Origin: Cenococcum geophilum 1.58 | Lineage: Eukaryota > Ascomycota > Dothideomycetes > Gloniales > Gloniaceae | Assembly (NCBI GenBank): GCA_001692895.1 | Contig: KV748195.1 | Location: 310,001-374,000 of the forward strand | Direction of reading: 5' to 3' | DNA length: 64,000 bases | Shown: positions 48,097-57,927 of the stretch, one piece after another | How positions within the stretch are numbered: position 1 is the first letter of the stretch | How the letters are laid out: each line of letters begins with the position of its first letter | The notes under the pieces: generated by a model | The model's database searches: none | What the model was told of the DNA's origin: nothing | What the model saw: only the letters and a program-made list of their open reading frames with translations | Translations under genes and position numbers: made by a program

Positions 48097-49934
48097 ATAG
48101 CTATAGCTATAGCTATAGTGGCGCTAGCAAAGGGGAAGCTATAGCGCTTACCTAGGCTAATATATTTTAGCTTAATTCCGCAATAGATAGAGGTACTAGT
48201 AAATATACTATTAAACGCGAATATACGGATACCAAAGGGACCTTAAGCTAAAAGGTAAGGCTGCTAGACGTAAGCAATTAAAGCTATAAAGACTGCGCCT
48301 ACTAGGACTTAGCTATATAGTTAAATAACGCCTATAGCTTACGTACTTAGGCGTTTATAGTCTTTAGGCGGTCCGTAATAGCTAGTATAGCCTAGTAGAG
48401 TATTAATAGCTAGCTAGGGCCTTCTTCTTCTTACTATAGGTAGGCTTTAACCTTTTATATAAAGGGTAAATAGGCCTTATACTAAAAGACCGGGTGGTTT
48501 TATATAGGGCTACTTAGGAACATCTTATAGAAGACTATTAAGTCCTATAGGATAACCTCCCAGAGGTAAAATAAGAGGTTTATAGCGCCTATAGCCGCAA
48601 GGTTATTAACCTAGCTAACCTAAGGGCTAAACTAACCCTTTTAGGCATCTAGCTTTAGCTAGATTATTAACAGTAATATATTAAAGGGGGCGACGCTTAC
48701 CCTATAAATCTTAAAGCAGCCTATTTATAGCGAATGGCTAGCTATTATCCGTATAAACTCCCGCGGTAATAAGTTTAAATAGTAGCTAACTATCTACTCC
48801 TAATTTTACCTACTAATGCGTTTAATCTAGTTCTTACTAACCCCTTTTAGCTCTACTATTTTAGTGCTAGCGCTTCGCCTAATATAGGTCTTCTTTTATA
48901 AGAAGACGCTAATAGCCTAGAATGCCTTAGTAACCTACTTCCACTACAAGTTATACAAGAAGGCCATCTTACGGTCCCTAGCGCTGCTTTTAATTAGGCG
49001 GATATTATACTATACTAACTACTTACTAAAGTTTAGGAACGGCTTATTGCTAAGGTTTTAGTAGTATAGGAGGTAGAAAGCTAGCCCGCTAAGTATATAA
49101 ATAAGCGGCTTCTTATTATATAGAGCTCTAATAGTCTTAAGGCGGCTATATTAGTTCTACTTACTGGCGTGTATAGTAAATATTAGGGGTATATAGCGCG
49201 TAGGACCTTCCCCCTTAAACTTAAAGGTAAATAGGTCTAAGATCTTAGTAGAGCAACTATTACCGCCGTAGGTAAGTATATAGTGGCCTAGTAGGATATC
49301 TATAAGCGTGCGGAAGTAGTATTCTAGTAAGGAGTCTCCGCGGGCTTATAGCTCACAGTAGACGCTTTTAAACTCGTCCTCTATATATCCGTTAAGTAAT
49401 ATATCCCTACCCTTATCTATAAACTACTCCTTTTCCTACTACGCGTCCCTCCGTTATAGAACCTTTAGGTAATCCCTAACGTTATCTTCCCGCGGGGACT
49501 AGTAGCTGTTTATCCCTATACCCTTCTACGTCTAGTAAAGGTCCGTTAGGGCAGTAATATAGCCGCAAACTAAGCGCTAGGAGAGCCGTATCTCGTCCTA
49601 GGGCACGCCATCACTAGCCTTACGGCTTTTTACTTTTAGTGGCTGGCCTATAACCTCCTTAATAAGGAAAAGAAGTAGCTTCTCTTCTATAATGGTATTG
49701 CTGTTATAATACTACTTCCGCTTATAAAAGGCCTAGGAAAACGCGCGTTAGTTATAAGTATACTGCTCTATAAAGCACCTACCTACTTACCTTAAACTCT
49801 TTCTGCTTTGGCTTATAATTTAAAGACGTATTTTTAGGTCTTTTAGAACACGTAAGGGTAAGGATACTCTGCGCGTTAGCGCGTAGTTCGACATTATTCG
49901 CAACGTTAATCTTTACGCGACTAATTAACGGCAT
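48097..49934 (-). pseudogene. Crypton tyrosine recombinase, copy 4, N-terminal two thirds
   Basis: ATG at 49932-49934. First exon MPLISRVKINVANNVELRAN, then SKRPKNTSLNYKPKQKEFK at the splice site. Intron 49733-49790 (GTAAGT donor, CTAAC branch at 49747-49751, CCTAG acceptor). Then KLLLFLIKEVIG, GYITALTDLY, LLGHYILTYGG, SGLAFYLLY, KKTYIRRSAS, SYYLNLLPREF and VNNLAAIGAINLLFYL. This order matches fungal Ndc10-domain/GCR1_C proteins. The HxxR-type motif reads YIRR (Tyr codon 48884-48886), a CAT/CAC-to-TAT RIP change. The likely nucleophile Tyr lies in SYYL near 48785. Continues at 42093 beyond G5. Confidence 0.68.
49733..49790 (-). other. 58-nt spliceosomal intron in the Crypton gene
   Basis: Donor GTAAGT, branch site CTAAC, acceptor TAG. 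Removing it joins EFK to AFYKRK in one frame. Same length and position in copy 1 (1751-1808). Confidence 0.75.
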
Positions 49935-50004
49935 TTTTAAGATACATAGGACGCTGCTAGAGAAGCTGCGCCCTAAGGGGGGGTTCCTATTTTCCTATAT
50001 ACGC

Positions 50005-50400
50005 AGACATAGACCGAGGAGGAGAGGTAGAGAAAGCATACCTACTGGATAAGTGACCTTACCGCATAGGGTAAATATACGGGCGCACGGCTGGGCCAAT
50101 AGGCCAATAGTACGCGCGCATCAGCGACTCGATCAGTAGGGGTAAAGACATTCGAAGATGTCCACGGCTTGGCTGCAGGCTCGGCCGGTGGACATCCGCG
50201 AATGTCGACGGGGGTTGTATGCGTCACGTGCGGCTCAGCGACTGAGCGGGCGCTCAGCCGAGCCGTGAACACCAGATTGGTGCGTACAGGTCGGCCAGAC
50301 CACGCTAAAAGGTCGGCCCGATAGGCGAAACCTCCGCCCGCCACACCAAACCCCACCCTTCCCCTCCCAAACTGACCCTACCATCCACCCTATCTTTTCT
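50005..50400. other. RIP-free island at the Crypton outer end
   Basis: GC-rich, CA/TG-containing sequence bounded on both sides by TA-rich DNA. It includes the Crypton end and the start of the next repeat. Inverted arms at 50149-50165 and 50188-50204 match at 15 of 17 positions with a 22-nt spacer. GCTCAGCG/CGCTCAGCCG partial palindromes follow at 50230-50265. No gene; the open frame here (50042-50356, minus) has no recognisable product. Confidence 0.6.
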
Positions 50401-50950
50401 TATATATCTATCTTAAATCTATTATAAATTTTTTTTTATATAATAATTATTACCTTTAAGAGCTATATAAGCTATTTATAGCTTATTTTATAGTAATTTT
50501 AATAGTTTAAGCTATTTATAAAGCTTATTTAAACTAAAATAAAATCCTATAAAGGTAAATAATAAGTTTTTTCTAATATATTTAAAACATGTTTCTAATA
50601 CGTTTAGAATATATTTATAACTAGTTACAAACCTATTCTAGCTATATATAATTAAAATATATTAAGAATTATTATTAAATATAATTTTAGTAGTTTAAGC
50701 TACTTTATTATAACTAAAAACTATATATCTTTATATATATAAATAAGGCTTAAATATAAATATAAATATATTTTATATATTTATTATTATATACTAGCTT
50801 TTATTACTTTTAATAATAATAATAATATATATATATATATTAAAACTATTTACTCTCTTTATATTAGATCTTATATTTTTTACCCTTTATATTTAAAAGA
50901 ACTAATATTATTAGCTTAAAAATATATATTTATACTCCATTAAAAAAGAA
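50286..50950 (+). repeat. AT-rich repeat 'C', single copy
   Basis: Starts ACAGGTCGGCCAGACC with the repeated block GGTCGGCC, also seen at 63170 and 63804. From 50390 it is over 80% AT. Its stretch 50850-50940 (TTTACCCTTTATATTTAAA, CTAATATTATTAGCTTA) matches 63663-63790 in inverted orientation. No gene. Confidence 0.6.
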
Positions 50951-51294
50951 AATGGAGATCTGACTGCCGGTTTTGGAGGGTTCTGTCGCCGTTTTTAGAG
51001 GTCGCGTCACCAAAACTCCCCGCCGCCCTAAGCCTCTTGCTTGCCGGTCTAACGTTAAGCCTTTTACTTACCTAGCCTGTGCCCCATTTTTTACGGGCAG
51101 ACTAGTTTATTTAGAAGTATGACCCTTCTACGCGCCTGGCGCTAAACCTATATATACTCTATAGCTCCTACCTCTAATCCGTTTAACCTAGGCCCCGTTT
51201 CTCTTATTCTTTACCCTCCCATCTCCTTAACCCTACATTACTCTCTATATCCTTTCCGCCGTTACTACCCTAAGTTCTTTTCTAGCTCCCTAAA
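50951..51294 (+). promoter_or_regulatory. Upstream region of the DUF3435-like relic
   Basis: Less AT-rich, pyrimidine-rich sequence immediately before the ATG at 51295, with TATATATACT at about 51150. Its role as promoter and 5' leader is inferred from position only. Confidence 0.3.
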
Positions 51295-52056
51295 ATGTGG
51301 CGCGCTTAATTATTAAATCGCAGCTTATTATCCAGCGTTACCAATAATAAGTATATAAATATAGATAGCGACGGTGACAGCTACCGGACAGAACCGACCA
51401 TCCTTAATAGTAATATTAACAGCACTACTAAATCTAAAAATGCTTGCGAAGCGTCCGCTTAAGCATGGCTTTATAAGGATTAAGACCATCCACTAGAATA
51501 TTACCTTAAATAGTTAAAAGAGTTTAAGGAATCCAATTTTACAACGCAGGACTATGCTAATGCCACTATAGCTCTCCTTAACCGCATTAAAGAACACTAG
51601 GATTAGTAAGTAATAACCTATTTAGCGGCTTTCTCTTAGGCCTAACTTAGCAGAGAGCTAATAATTTCTAGATACTGCACCTATATAGGGAAAGACCCTA
51701 AGAAAACGTACTAAGTTCTCTTGCTTTGGCTCCTTTATAGCTTCTTTAACTAGTCCCTAAACTAGAAATAAGGGAAAGGTAGTAAAAAATAGTGCGGGAC
51801 AAAGGTTTCTAGCTTGCTTAGCCTATACTAAAAGTACTATCGCCTTATATACAAGAGAGCGACTAGAGGAAAAATTGCTGGTGAACTAAACCGCTAGATA
51901 TATAAGGTAATTATATTCCTAGTTAATCCTTTAACCTAGTAAGGTAAGGCAGAGCTAAGATATCTTTCTTAGGTACTTTGGAAACTGGCGGAGAAATATA
52001 GTCTAAGCAAGAAAAAGTAAGAAAAGACTGTTATAGACACGGAGGATCTCGCCCTA
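51295..52056 (+). pseudogene. RIP-killed gene resembling DUF3435 (PF11917, 'FluG-domain') tyrosine recombinases
   Basis: One frame runs from the ATG at 51295 to 52056 without a frameshift. The roughly 20 in-frame stops are all TAA or TAG at places suiting Gln or Trp. Readable blocks: NIDSDGDSYRTEPTI, HPLEYYLK.LKEFKESNF, ALLNRIKEH, SRYCTYIGKDPKKTY, LYSFFN, YRLIYKRATRGKIAGELNR and KYSLSKKK. These resemble fungal proteins annotated 'FluG domain', i.e. DUF3435, from memory. DUF3435 recombinases include the captains of Starship giant transposons. Only the N-terminal ~254 codons remain; the catalytic C-terminal half is absent, cut by the minisatellite element. Family moderately sure; a Starship link is speculation. 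Confidence 0.5.
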
Positions 52057-52334
52057 CATTAGGAAAAAAATTTTTAGGCACGTTGTTGCAAGCGAAAATC
52101 GGGTCTGCAAAACCTGCGTAAGTCGCAATTTGCGGCAATTCGCAGCAATTTGCTATAAACACGCAGCTACTTATAAGTAGCCTATGCAAATTGCTACAAA
52201 TACGCAGCTACTTATAAGTAGCCTATGCGAATTGCTGTAAATTACCGCAAATCGCTACAAATACGCAGCTACTTATAAGTAGCCTATGCGAATTGCTACA
52301 AATTACCGCAAATTGCTAAAATCGCGACTTAAGC

Positions 52335-53275
52335 CAGCTCTGCACGAAGCTCCGCACGAAGCTCCGCATAAAGCTCTACACGAAGCTCTATACGAAGCTC
52401 CACATAAAGCTCTGCACAAAGCTCTACACGAAGCTCTATATAAAGCTTTATACGAAGCTCTACACGAAGCTCTATACGAAGCTCTACACAAAGCTCTACA
52501 CGAAGCTCTGCACGAAGCTCCACATAAAGCTCTGCACGAAGCTCTATATAAAGCTCTATACGAAGCTCTATATAAAGCTCTACACGAAGTTTTACACGAA
52601 GCTCTACACGAAGCTCTACATACAGAGGCTTTGCACGAAGCTCTGCGTATAAAGGCTCTGCACAAAGCTCTACACAAGGCTCTACATGAAGCTCTACACA
52701 AGGCTCTGCACGAAGCTCTACATAAAGCTCTATACGAGGTTCTGCACAAAGTTCTACACGAAGCTCTATACGAAGCTCTGCGTATAGAGGCTCTGCACGA
52801 AGCTCTGTATAAGGCTCTACACAAAGCTCTATATAAAGCTCTACACGAGGTTCTACGAAGTTCTGCACAAAGCTCTATACGAAGCTCTGCGTATAGAGGC
52901 TCTGCACGAAGCTCTGCATAAGGCTTTGCACAAAGCTCTATACAAAGCTCTATATAAAGCTCTGCACGAAGTTCTACACAAAGCTCTGCACGAAGCTCTA
53001 CGTATAGAGGCTCTATATAAAGCTCTATATAAAGCTCTACACGAAGTCCTATATAAAGCTCTACACGAAGCTCTGCATAAAGCTCTATATAAAGCTCTAC
53101 TAAGACTCTATATAAAGCTCTGCACGAAGCTCTATATAAAGCTCTATATAAAGCTCTATATAAAACTCTACGTAAAGCTCTATATAAAGCTCTATATAAA
53201 GCTCTACGTATAAAGGCTTTGCACAAGGCTCTACGTAAAGCTCTGCGTACAAAGGCTCTATACGAAGCTCCGCAT
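52335..53275 (+). repeat. 12-bp minisatellite (GAAGCTCTACAC), long array
   Basis: About 78 units, many with RIP-type changes (GCAC to ATAT, CGAA to TAAA). Period is kept well enough that long open frames appear on both strands; they encode only a Glu/Ala/Leu/His- or Arg/Ala/Leu/Tyr-rich repeat and are not genes. Confidence 0.93.
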
Positions 53276-53389
53276 AATATATATTACTTTAGGTCCCCAC
53301 TATATTCCCAATAGCCTCTACATATAGGTAGCCACCTTATTTTTTACCCTTTTTTCCTTACATCCTCCCTACCTAGAGAGGCACTAGAA

Positions 53390-54090
53390 CTATAGCTAGT
53401 AGACAACCGTCACTAGAACTAGATAACCGTTACTAGAACTAGACGACCGTCCCTAAAGCTAGATAACTATTGCTAGAGCTAGACGACCGTTATAAGAGCT
53501 AGACGATTGTTGCTAGAGCTAGATAACCATTATTATCTAAATAACCGTTACTAGAGCTAGACAATTATCGCAAGAGCTAAATAACCGTTGCTAGAGCTAG
53601 ACAATTGTTGCTAGAGCTAAACGACTGTTATTAGAGCTAGACGACCGTCGCTAAAGCTAGACAACCGTTATTAGAGCTAGATAACTATTGCTAGAGCTAA
53701 ACAACCGTCGTTAGAGCTAGACAACCGTCGTTAGAGCTAGACAACCGTTATTAGAGCTAAATAACCGTTATTAGAGCTAGACGACCGTTATTAGAGCTAG
53801 ACGACCGTTATTATCTAGACGACTATTACTAGAGCTAGATAATCGTCGTAAGAGCTAGACGACCGTCGCTAGAGCTAGACAATTGTCGCCAGAGCTAGAC
53901 AACTGTTATTAAAACTAGATAACCGTTGCTAGAGCTAGGCGATCGTCGCTAGAGCTAAATAACCGTTACTAGAGCTAGATAACTGTTGCTAGAGCTAGAC
54001 AACCGTCACTAGAGCTAGACAACCGTTGTTAGAGCTAAACAATTATCGCTAGAGCTAGACGACCGTTGCTAGAGCTAGATAACCGCTAAC
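53390..54090 (+). repeat. 20-bp minisatellite (CTAGACAACCGTTGTTAGAG)
   Basis: About 35 tandem units with a strict 20-bp period. Only traces of it (one or two degenerate units near 26795-26850) are seen in copy 1. Confidence 0.93.
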
Positions 54091-54224
54091 TGTTTAAACG
54101 ACCCAGCTAGTAAATACTAAATAATTTAATCGGTCGAATTAAACTAGAGTATTATTATTAGTCTATTACCAAATTAAATTTAATTAAGCCCTCCTATAGA
54201 GGTACCCTAGATAACTACCGTTTA

Positions 54225-54445
54225 AAGGTAGTATAGATAGATAGGTATAGACGGTAGGCATAGATAGGTAGGTATAGACAGTAGGCATAGATAGGTAGGT
54301 ATAAATAGTAAGTATAAACAGGTAGGTACAGACAGTAGGCATAGATAGGTAGGTATAGGTAAGTAGGTATAAATAGATAGATAGATAGATAGATAGATAG
54401 GTAGGTAGGTAGGCAGGTAGGTAGGTAGGTAGGTAGGTAGGTAAG
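54225..54445 (+). repeat. 14-bp minisatellite, then (GATA)n and (GGTA)n
   Basis: TAGGCATAGATAGG-like units to about 54365, GATA repeats 54368-54400, GGTA repeats to 54445. Confidence 0.9.
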
Positions 54446-54908
54446 TACTAGGCTAATTAACAATTTAAAGGCTCTAAGTAGATAGCTCTATATTTTATAT
54501 AGTTATAATATAAATATATTTAAAAGTATATTATAGCAATCTATAGGAAACGTGTAAAATATATAAAATATATAAAACGTGCGAAACGTATAAAATGTGT
54601 AAAACGTATAAAACGTATAAAATATACAAAATGTATAAAACGTGCAAAATATATAAAACGTATAAAATATGCGAAATATGCGAAATGTAAGGGCTACGTA
54701 TAGGCTTCGCGCGGATTACTGCAAAAAATATAGGCTTCGCGTAGGTTACTGCAAACTACTGTAAAAAATATAGGCTTTGCGCGGGTTGCTGCAAACTACT
54801 ATAAACCGCATAGGACTATATACGACTACCGCAACCATATAGTTTATAGCAAATTGCCGCAAATTACTGCAAACCGCAACAACGAGCCAAAAAAAAAATT
54901 TCCTAATG

Positions 54909-56052
54909 TAGGGTATCTATATCTTCTATTAGAATAATTACGTCCTAGACTTTAGCCTTAAGTCCCTATTTATACTATGCTATAAGCGCCCTATTATTCC
55001 ATTTAACCTATATAGTAAGTGTTTAAAACTATATTATATACTTAATTGCTAAAGTTTACTATATTAGGTCCTAAAGCTTTCTTTCTACTATAACTGTTGC
55101 TTCTAGGTCCCTAAATATCTATGTTAATTATTCCGCAAATCCTACCCAGCTAAAAAACACAAATCGTACCTCTTAATTAGTAGTAGTTATTTCGTTAGTC
55201 TATATTTCTATTAAGTAGGGTTTAAACCATTTAAGTGCCTAACCTAATAAGAATAGTCCCGCGTAGGCTATCTAATCCATTATTATAGCTAACTTAGCCC
55301 CCTCTTGTATAACTTTAAAATGCATTTACGTTAGGAATCCTTTAAGTTTTAATCTCTTACCTAAGAATTATTTAATTAAAGGTAACTTAACCTTTGCTAC
55401 TCTAATCCCATTAAGTCTTTCTTTAAGTATTTAGTTGTTCTCGTTTAACCTATTAATAATTTCTTATAGCTGCCCAACCGTAACTGGTTGTAAGTTAGTA
55501 TCTTGTATACTTATATCTCTACTTAACCTTAAAGTAGTTGCTGCCGTTAACGGCGTTATAGTGGCTGCTTTTGGTGGCATATTATTTAACTTCCTATATT
55601 TAATACTGTAACTATAGTAGTAATTATATAACGGAACCTTGTAGCAGTAACTACGGTGAGTTCTATTAATAGGCTAGGTATATAGGAAATATAAAGATAG
55701 TAGTTAATAACGTAATAACAACTAGTGGAGTGGTTGCCTAACAGATTAACTCTAATTATATTCTAAGAATTACTATAAGGAAGGAACTATCTAGGTAGGG
55801 ACTAAGGGTCCTTAAATACACAACTATACTCCTATAAAATCCTACTTATACATAATATACGTATTATACGTATTGTACATATTATATACCGCGTATACTG
55901 CGTATACTATATATAACATTATATAACTCGCTTACCATTCTTTATTATATAGTTCCACAGGTTCTATCCTAGACCGTACTTATATTAACTAACTAGCTTC
56001 TTCCGACTCTTCTCTAAGTAGTCTTAACATTGTACTTAAAGCGTCCGTAATA
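54909..56052 (-). mobile_element. G2-family Gypsy remnant (gag N-terminus and 5' LTR)
   Basis: Similar to 18160-19330. It contains the gag start (ATG at 55578-55580, minus) and a 426-bp LTR at 55627-56052. Truncated on the left by the minisatellite element and without a second LTR. More mutated than the full G2 copy. Confidence 0.8.
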
Positions 56053-57927
56053 TACATTAACATCCTTAATATCTTAAGGAGTAACTTAAGGAGGTGTAGA
56101 AGCCCTCTGCTTGCCCTTTTTATATTATTTAAGGTCCTTTTTAAGCTGTTACTCTACTTAGCGGGCAATCTTTGCCTCCTCTTATGCAGCAGCCTTCACG
56201 CGCTATTCCTGCAGGCGTACTTCCTTTGCCACCAACCTTATACGCTTCCTCTCCTCCAATATAGTAGCTTTTTTAGCCTTTAGGGCCTCCTTACGCTTTG
56301 TTTTCTCATCTTTTTAAAGCTGTAGAGCCTTCGCCTCCTCATCCTTTTGTTTTTAGCGATCGCGGGCTTACTAAACCTTAGATGGCGACTAGAAGACGGC
56401 CCCTCTATTATATTCAGTAGGTGGTTTAAGTAGTAGAGGCTTCCTACGCTGTTGACGCTTCCTCTTATTAACGAGGGCCTCTTAGAGGCGTGTATTCTTA
56501 TATTCTAGCAGATTATTACATACTAATATAGTATAGACTGTCTGGCTAAGCTTCTAGGCCTATATATTGTGAATATTGGTAATAACCTAGTAAAGAAGCC
56601 TCTCAATCTTACGCCAATCAGAGGCACTAAGTACTAAGGTAGTACTCTTATTTAAAGATGGCCTATCCTTCTCCTCTATATTAAAGCGCTGCAGCACCTT
56701 CTACGGATTAAAGGGCGATAATCCTGTTGCCTTAAAAGCCTTAAGGATTATTTTTTCCTAGAAGGAGGCACCCTAGGCCTTATAAAACATGCGGAAGAAG
56801 TCTCTCTTTATAATAGAGGTAAGTCCTTAGCTTTTATCCATAAAATCTATAAGCTTGGCAGAGTAGGCGGAGGAGAAAGGCTTAAACAAGCAGACGTTAA
56901 GTGGCTACAGCGTATAGGTAGAATGCGGCGGATATATAGCTAAGAGGATCTTATTCTCGTCATAGTACTTTATAAACTCTATAGAAACATGCAATCCATA
57001 GCCATCAAGTATAAGTAACTAGTACGATCGCTTTACCTTCGCTTTTATCTCTTTATTAAAGACCTAATTAACCTATATAAGCCCAATTTAGTTATTAGTC
57101 CACCCGCTAGCTAATGAGCAGAAAAACGTCCTATGCTCTGCTGGGTCGAAATCTTATAACTAGGTATCCTAAATATTGCTAGAGAGGGCCTAATATATAA
57201 GAGAAGGCGTAAGAGAAGTCCTGTCAGCGTAAATACAGGCAATTATAGTTATCCACTCGCGATTGCCATCCTGGATAATTTGCTTAATTCCACCTTCCTT
57301 ATATTAGCGTCGGGAGAATACCCGCTTTATTTTCATTAATACCCCAATTAGGAAGCCCTTCTCATCCATATTATATATATGCTGAGGCTCTATATTATAC
57401 TGCTTAATTTTTTAAAGCAGTAGTTCAAAATATAAAGCATATTTAAAGGCTAAGTCGGCTCGTTTTCGTGCGGTATCAATTCCTGAGGTCCAGCGCGATA
57501 TAAGGTCGATATTATATCGGCACAGAAAGCGCGCAACCTATATTTTACCTACTTCTCTCTTAGCTATTTCTAATACGAAATTTCGAATTATTTATCTTAA
57601 AGGAGGCAGTCCTCTTACGTAAAGCCCATTAATATATTATATAAGGGCTTTTTCTTGTATAGTGTTAAGGAGGCGTTAATTTTCGCATTTTTCTGCTTAG
57701 GAGCCCTGCACCCCCCGGTGATAGCGCGCCAGCCGATCACGCCCAACGCCATACTTTTTAGCCACCTGAGTATAATTAGGCTTCTCTCCGATCTCCAGCG
57801 ACTTTAATGACTCTAGGGCGAGCTCCAGCGGGTCCATATTGGGGTAGTTATGCTATATTGAAGTTTTGGCGTGTCGCGTCAAAATCGAGCGTCACGCGGG
57901 CCCGAGCGTTGAGTGCTTAGTCACGGT
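56053..57927 (-). mobile_element. Pogo/Fot1-like DNA transposon remnant
   Basis: Carries a DDE transposase pseudogene. One terminus is at 57927, where CCGTGACTAAGCACTCAACG (minus) meets TA and host coding sequence, as expected for a Tc1/mariner-class element that duplicates TA. The other end is lost where the Gypsy LTR begins at 56052. Confidence 0.7.
56060..57837 (-). pseudogene. Pogo/Fot1-like DDE transposase
   Basis: ATG at 57835-57837 (minus). N-terminal helix-turn-helix of psq/CENP-B type: LESLKSLEIGEKPNYTQVAK then YGVGRDRLARYHRGV. The DDE core is still legible: IYNMDEKGFLIGV (first Asp, about 57355-57372), LLILDGYGLHVS (second Asp, about 56990-57017) and YPPHSTYTLQPLN (about 56892-56935), where the third acidic residue, normally Asp in LQPLD, is Asn. 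A Lys/Glu/Ala-rich coiled-coil tail follows (56100-56350). About 590 codons in a single frame, with stops at Gln and Trp codons. Members cut and paste DNA into TA sites; this copy is inactive. No intact stop, as the LTR lies at or near the end. Confidence 0.82.

Larger units (their letters stand above)
41362..50275 (-). mobile_element. Crypton-like element, copy 4 (split, one end unmutated)
   Basis: 41362-42093 plus 48097-50275, about 2906 bp without the Gypsy insertion. The last ~270 bp escaped RIP and show the ancestral sequence, including CATCAGCGACTCGATCAGTA where copy 1 has TATTAGCGACTTAATTAGTA. The end is placed near 50275, where similarity to the copy-copy junction stops. Confidence 0.72.
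52057..54908 (+). mobile_element. Inverted-repeat element loaded with minisatellites, copy 2
   Basis: Ends CATTAGGAAA... and ...TTTCCTAATG, followed inward by GGCACGTTGTTGC and GCAACAACGAGCC, matching copy 1 at 25712-27815. Same internal order: GCAATTTGC/TATAAGTAGCC repeats, 12-bp, then 20-bp, 14-bp, GATA/GGTA, ~10-bp and GCAAACTACTG-type repeats. It is 748 bp longer than copy 1, largely because of the 20-bp array. Left flank is the DUF3435-like gene, right flank a Gypsy remnant, so a target duplication cannot be tested. Confidence 0.75.

Noticed and set aside
1..50275. Tandem ~2.9-kb units as degenerate rDNA or a subtelomeric helicase repeat
   Set aside because: No rRNA-like blocks are visible. 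The unit encodes a protein reading with recombinase blocks and an intron, which fits a Crypton-like element.
50042..50356. 104-codon open frame on the minus strand
   Set aside because: It spans the border between the Crypton end and repeat C and is open only because this island escaped RIP; no homology recognised.
52286..53226. Open frames of 211, 307, 179 and 95 codons on both strands
   Set aside because: A 12-bp period is a multiple of three, so open frames arise automatically in several frames of the same array.
53390..54090. CRISPR-like array of 20-bp repeats
   Set aside because: Units are directly contiguous with no unique spacers, and the genome is fungal; this is a minisatellite.
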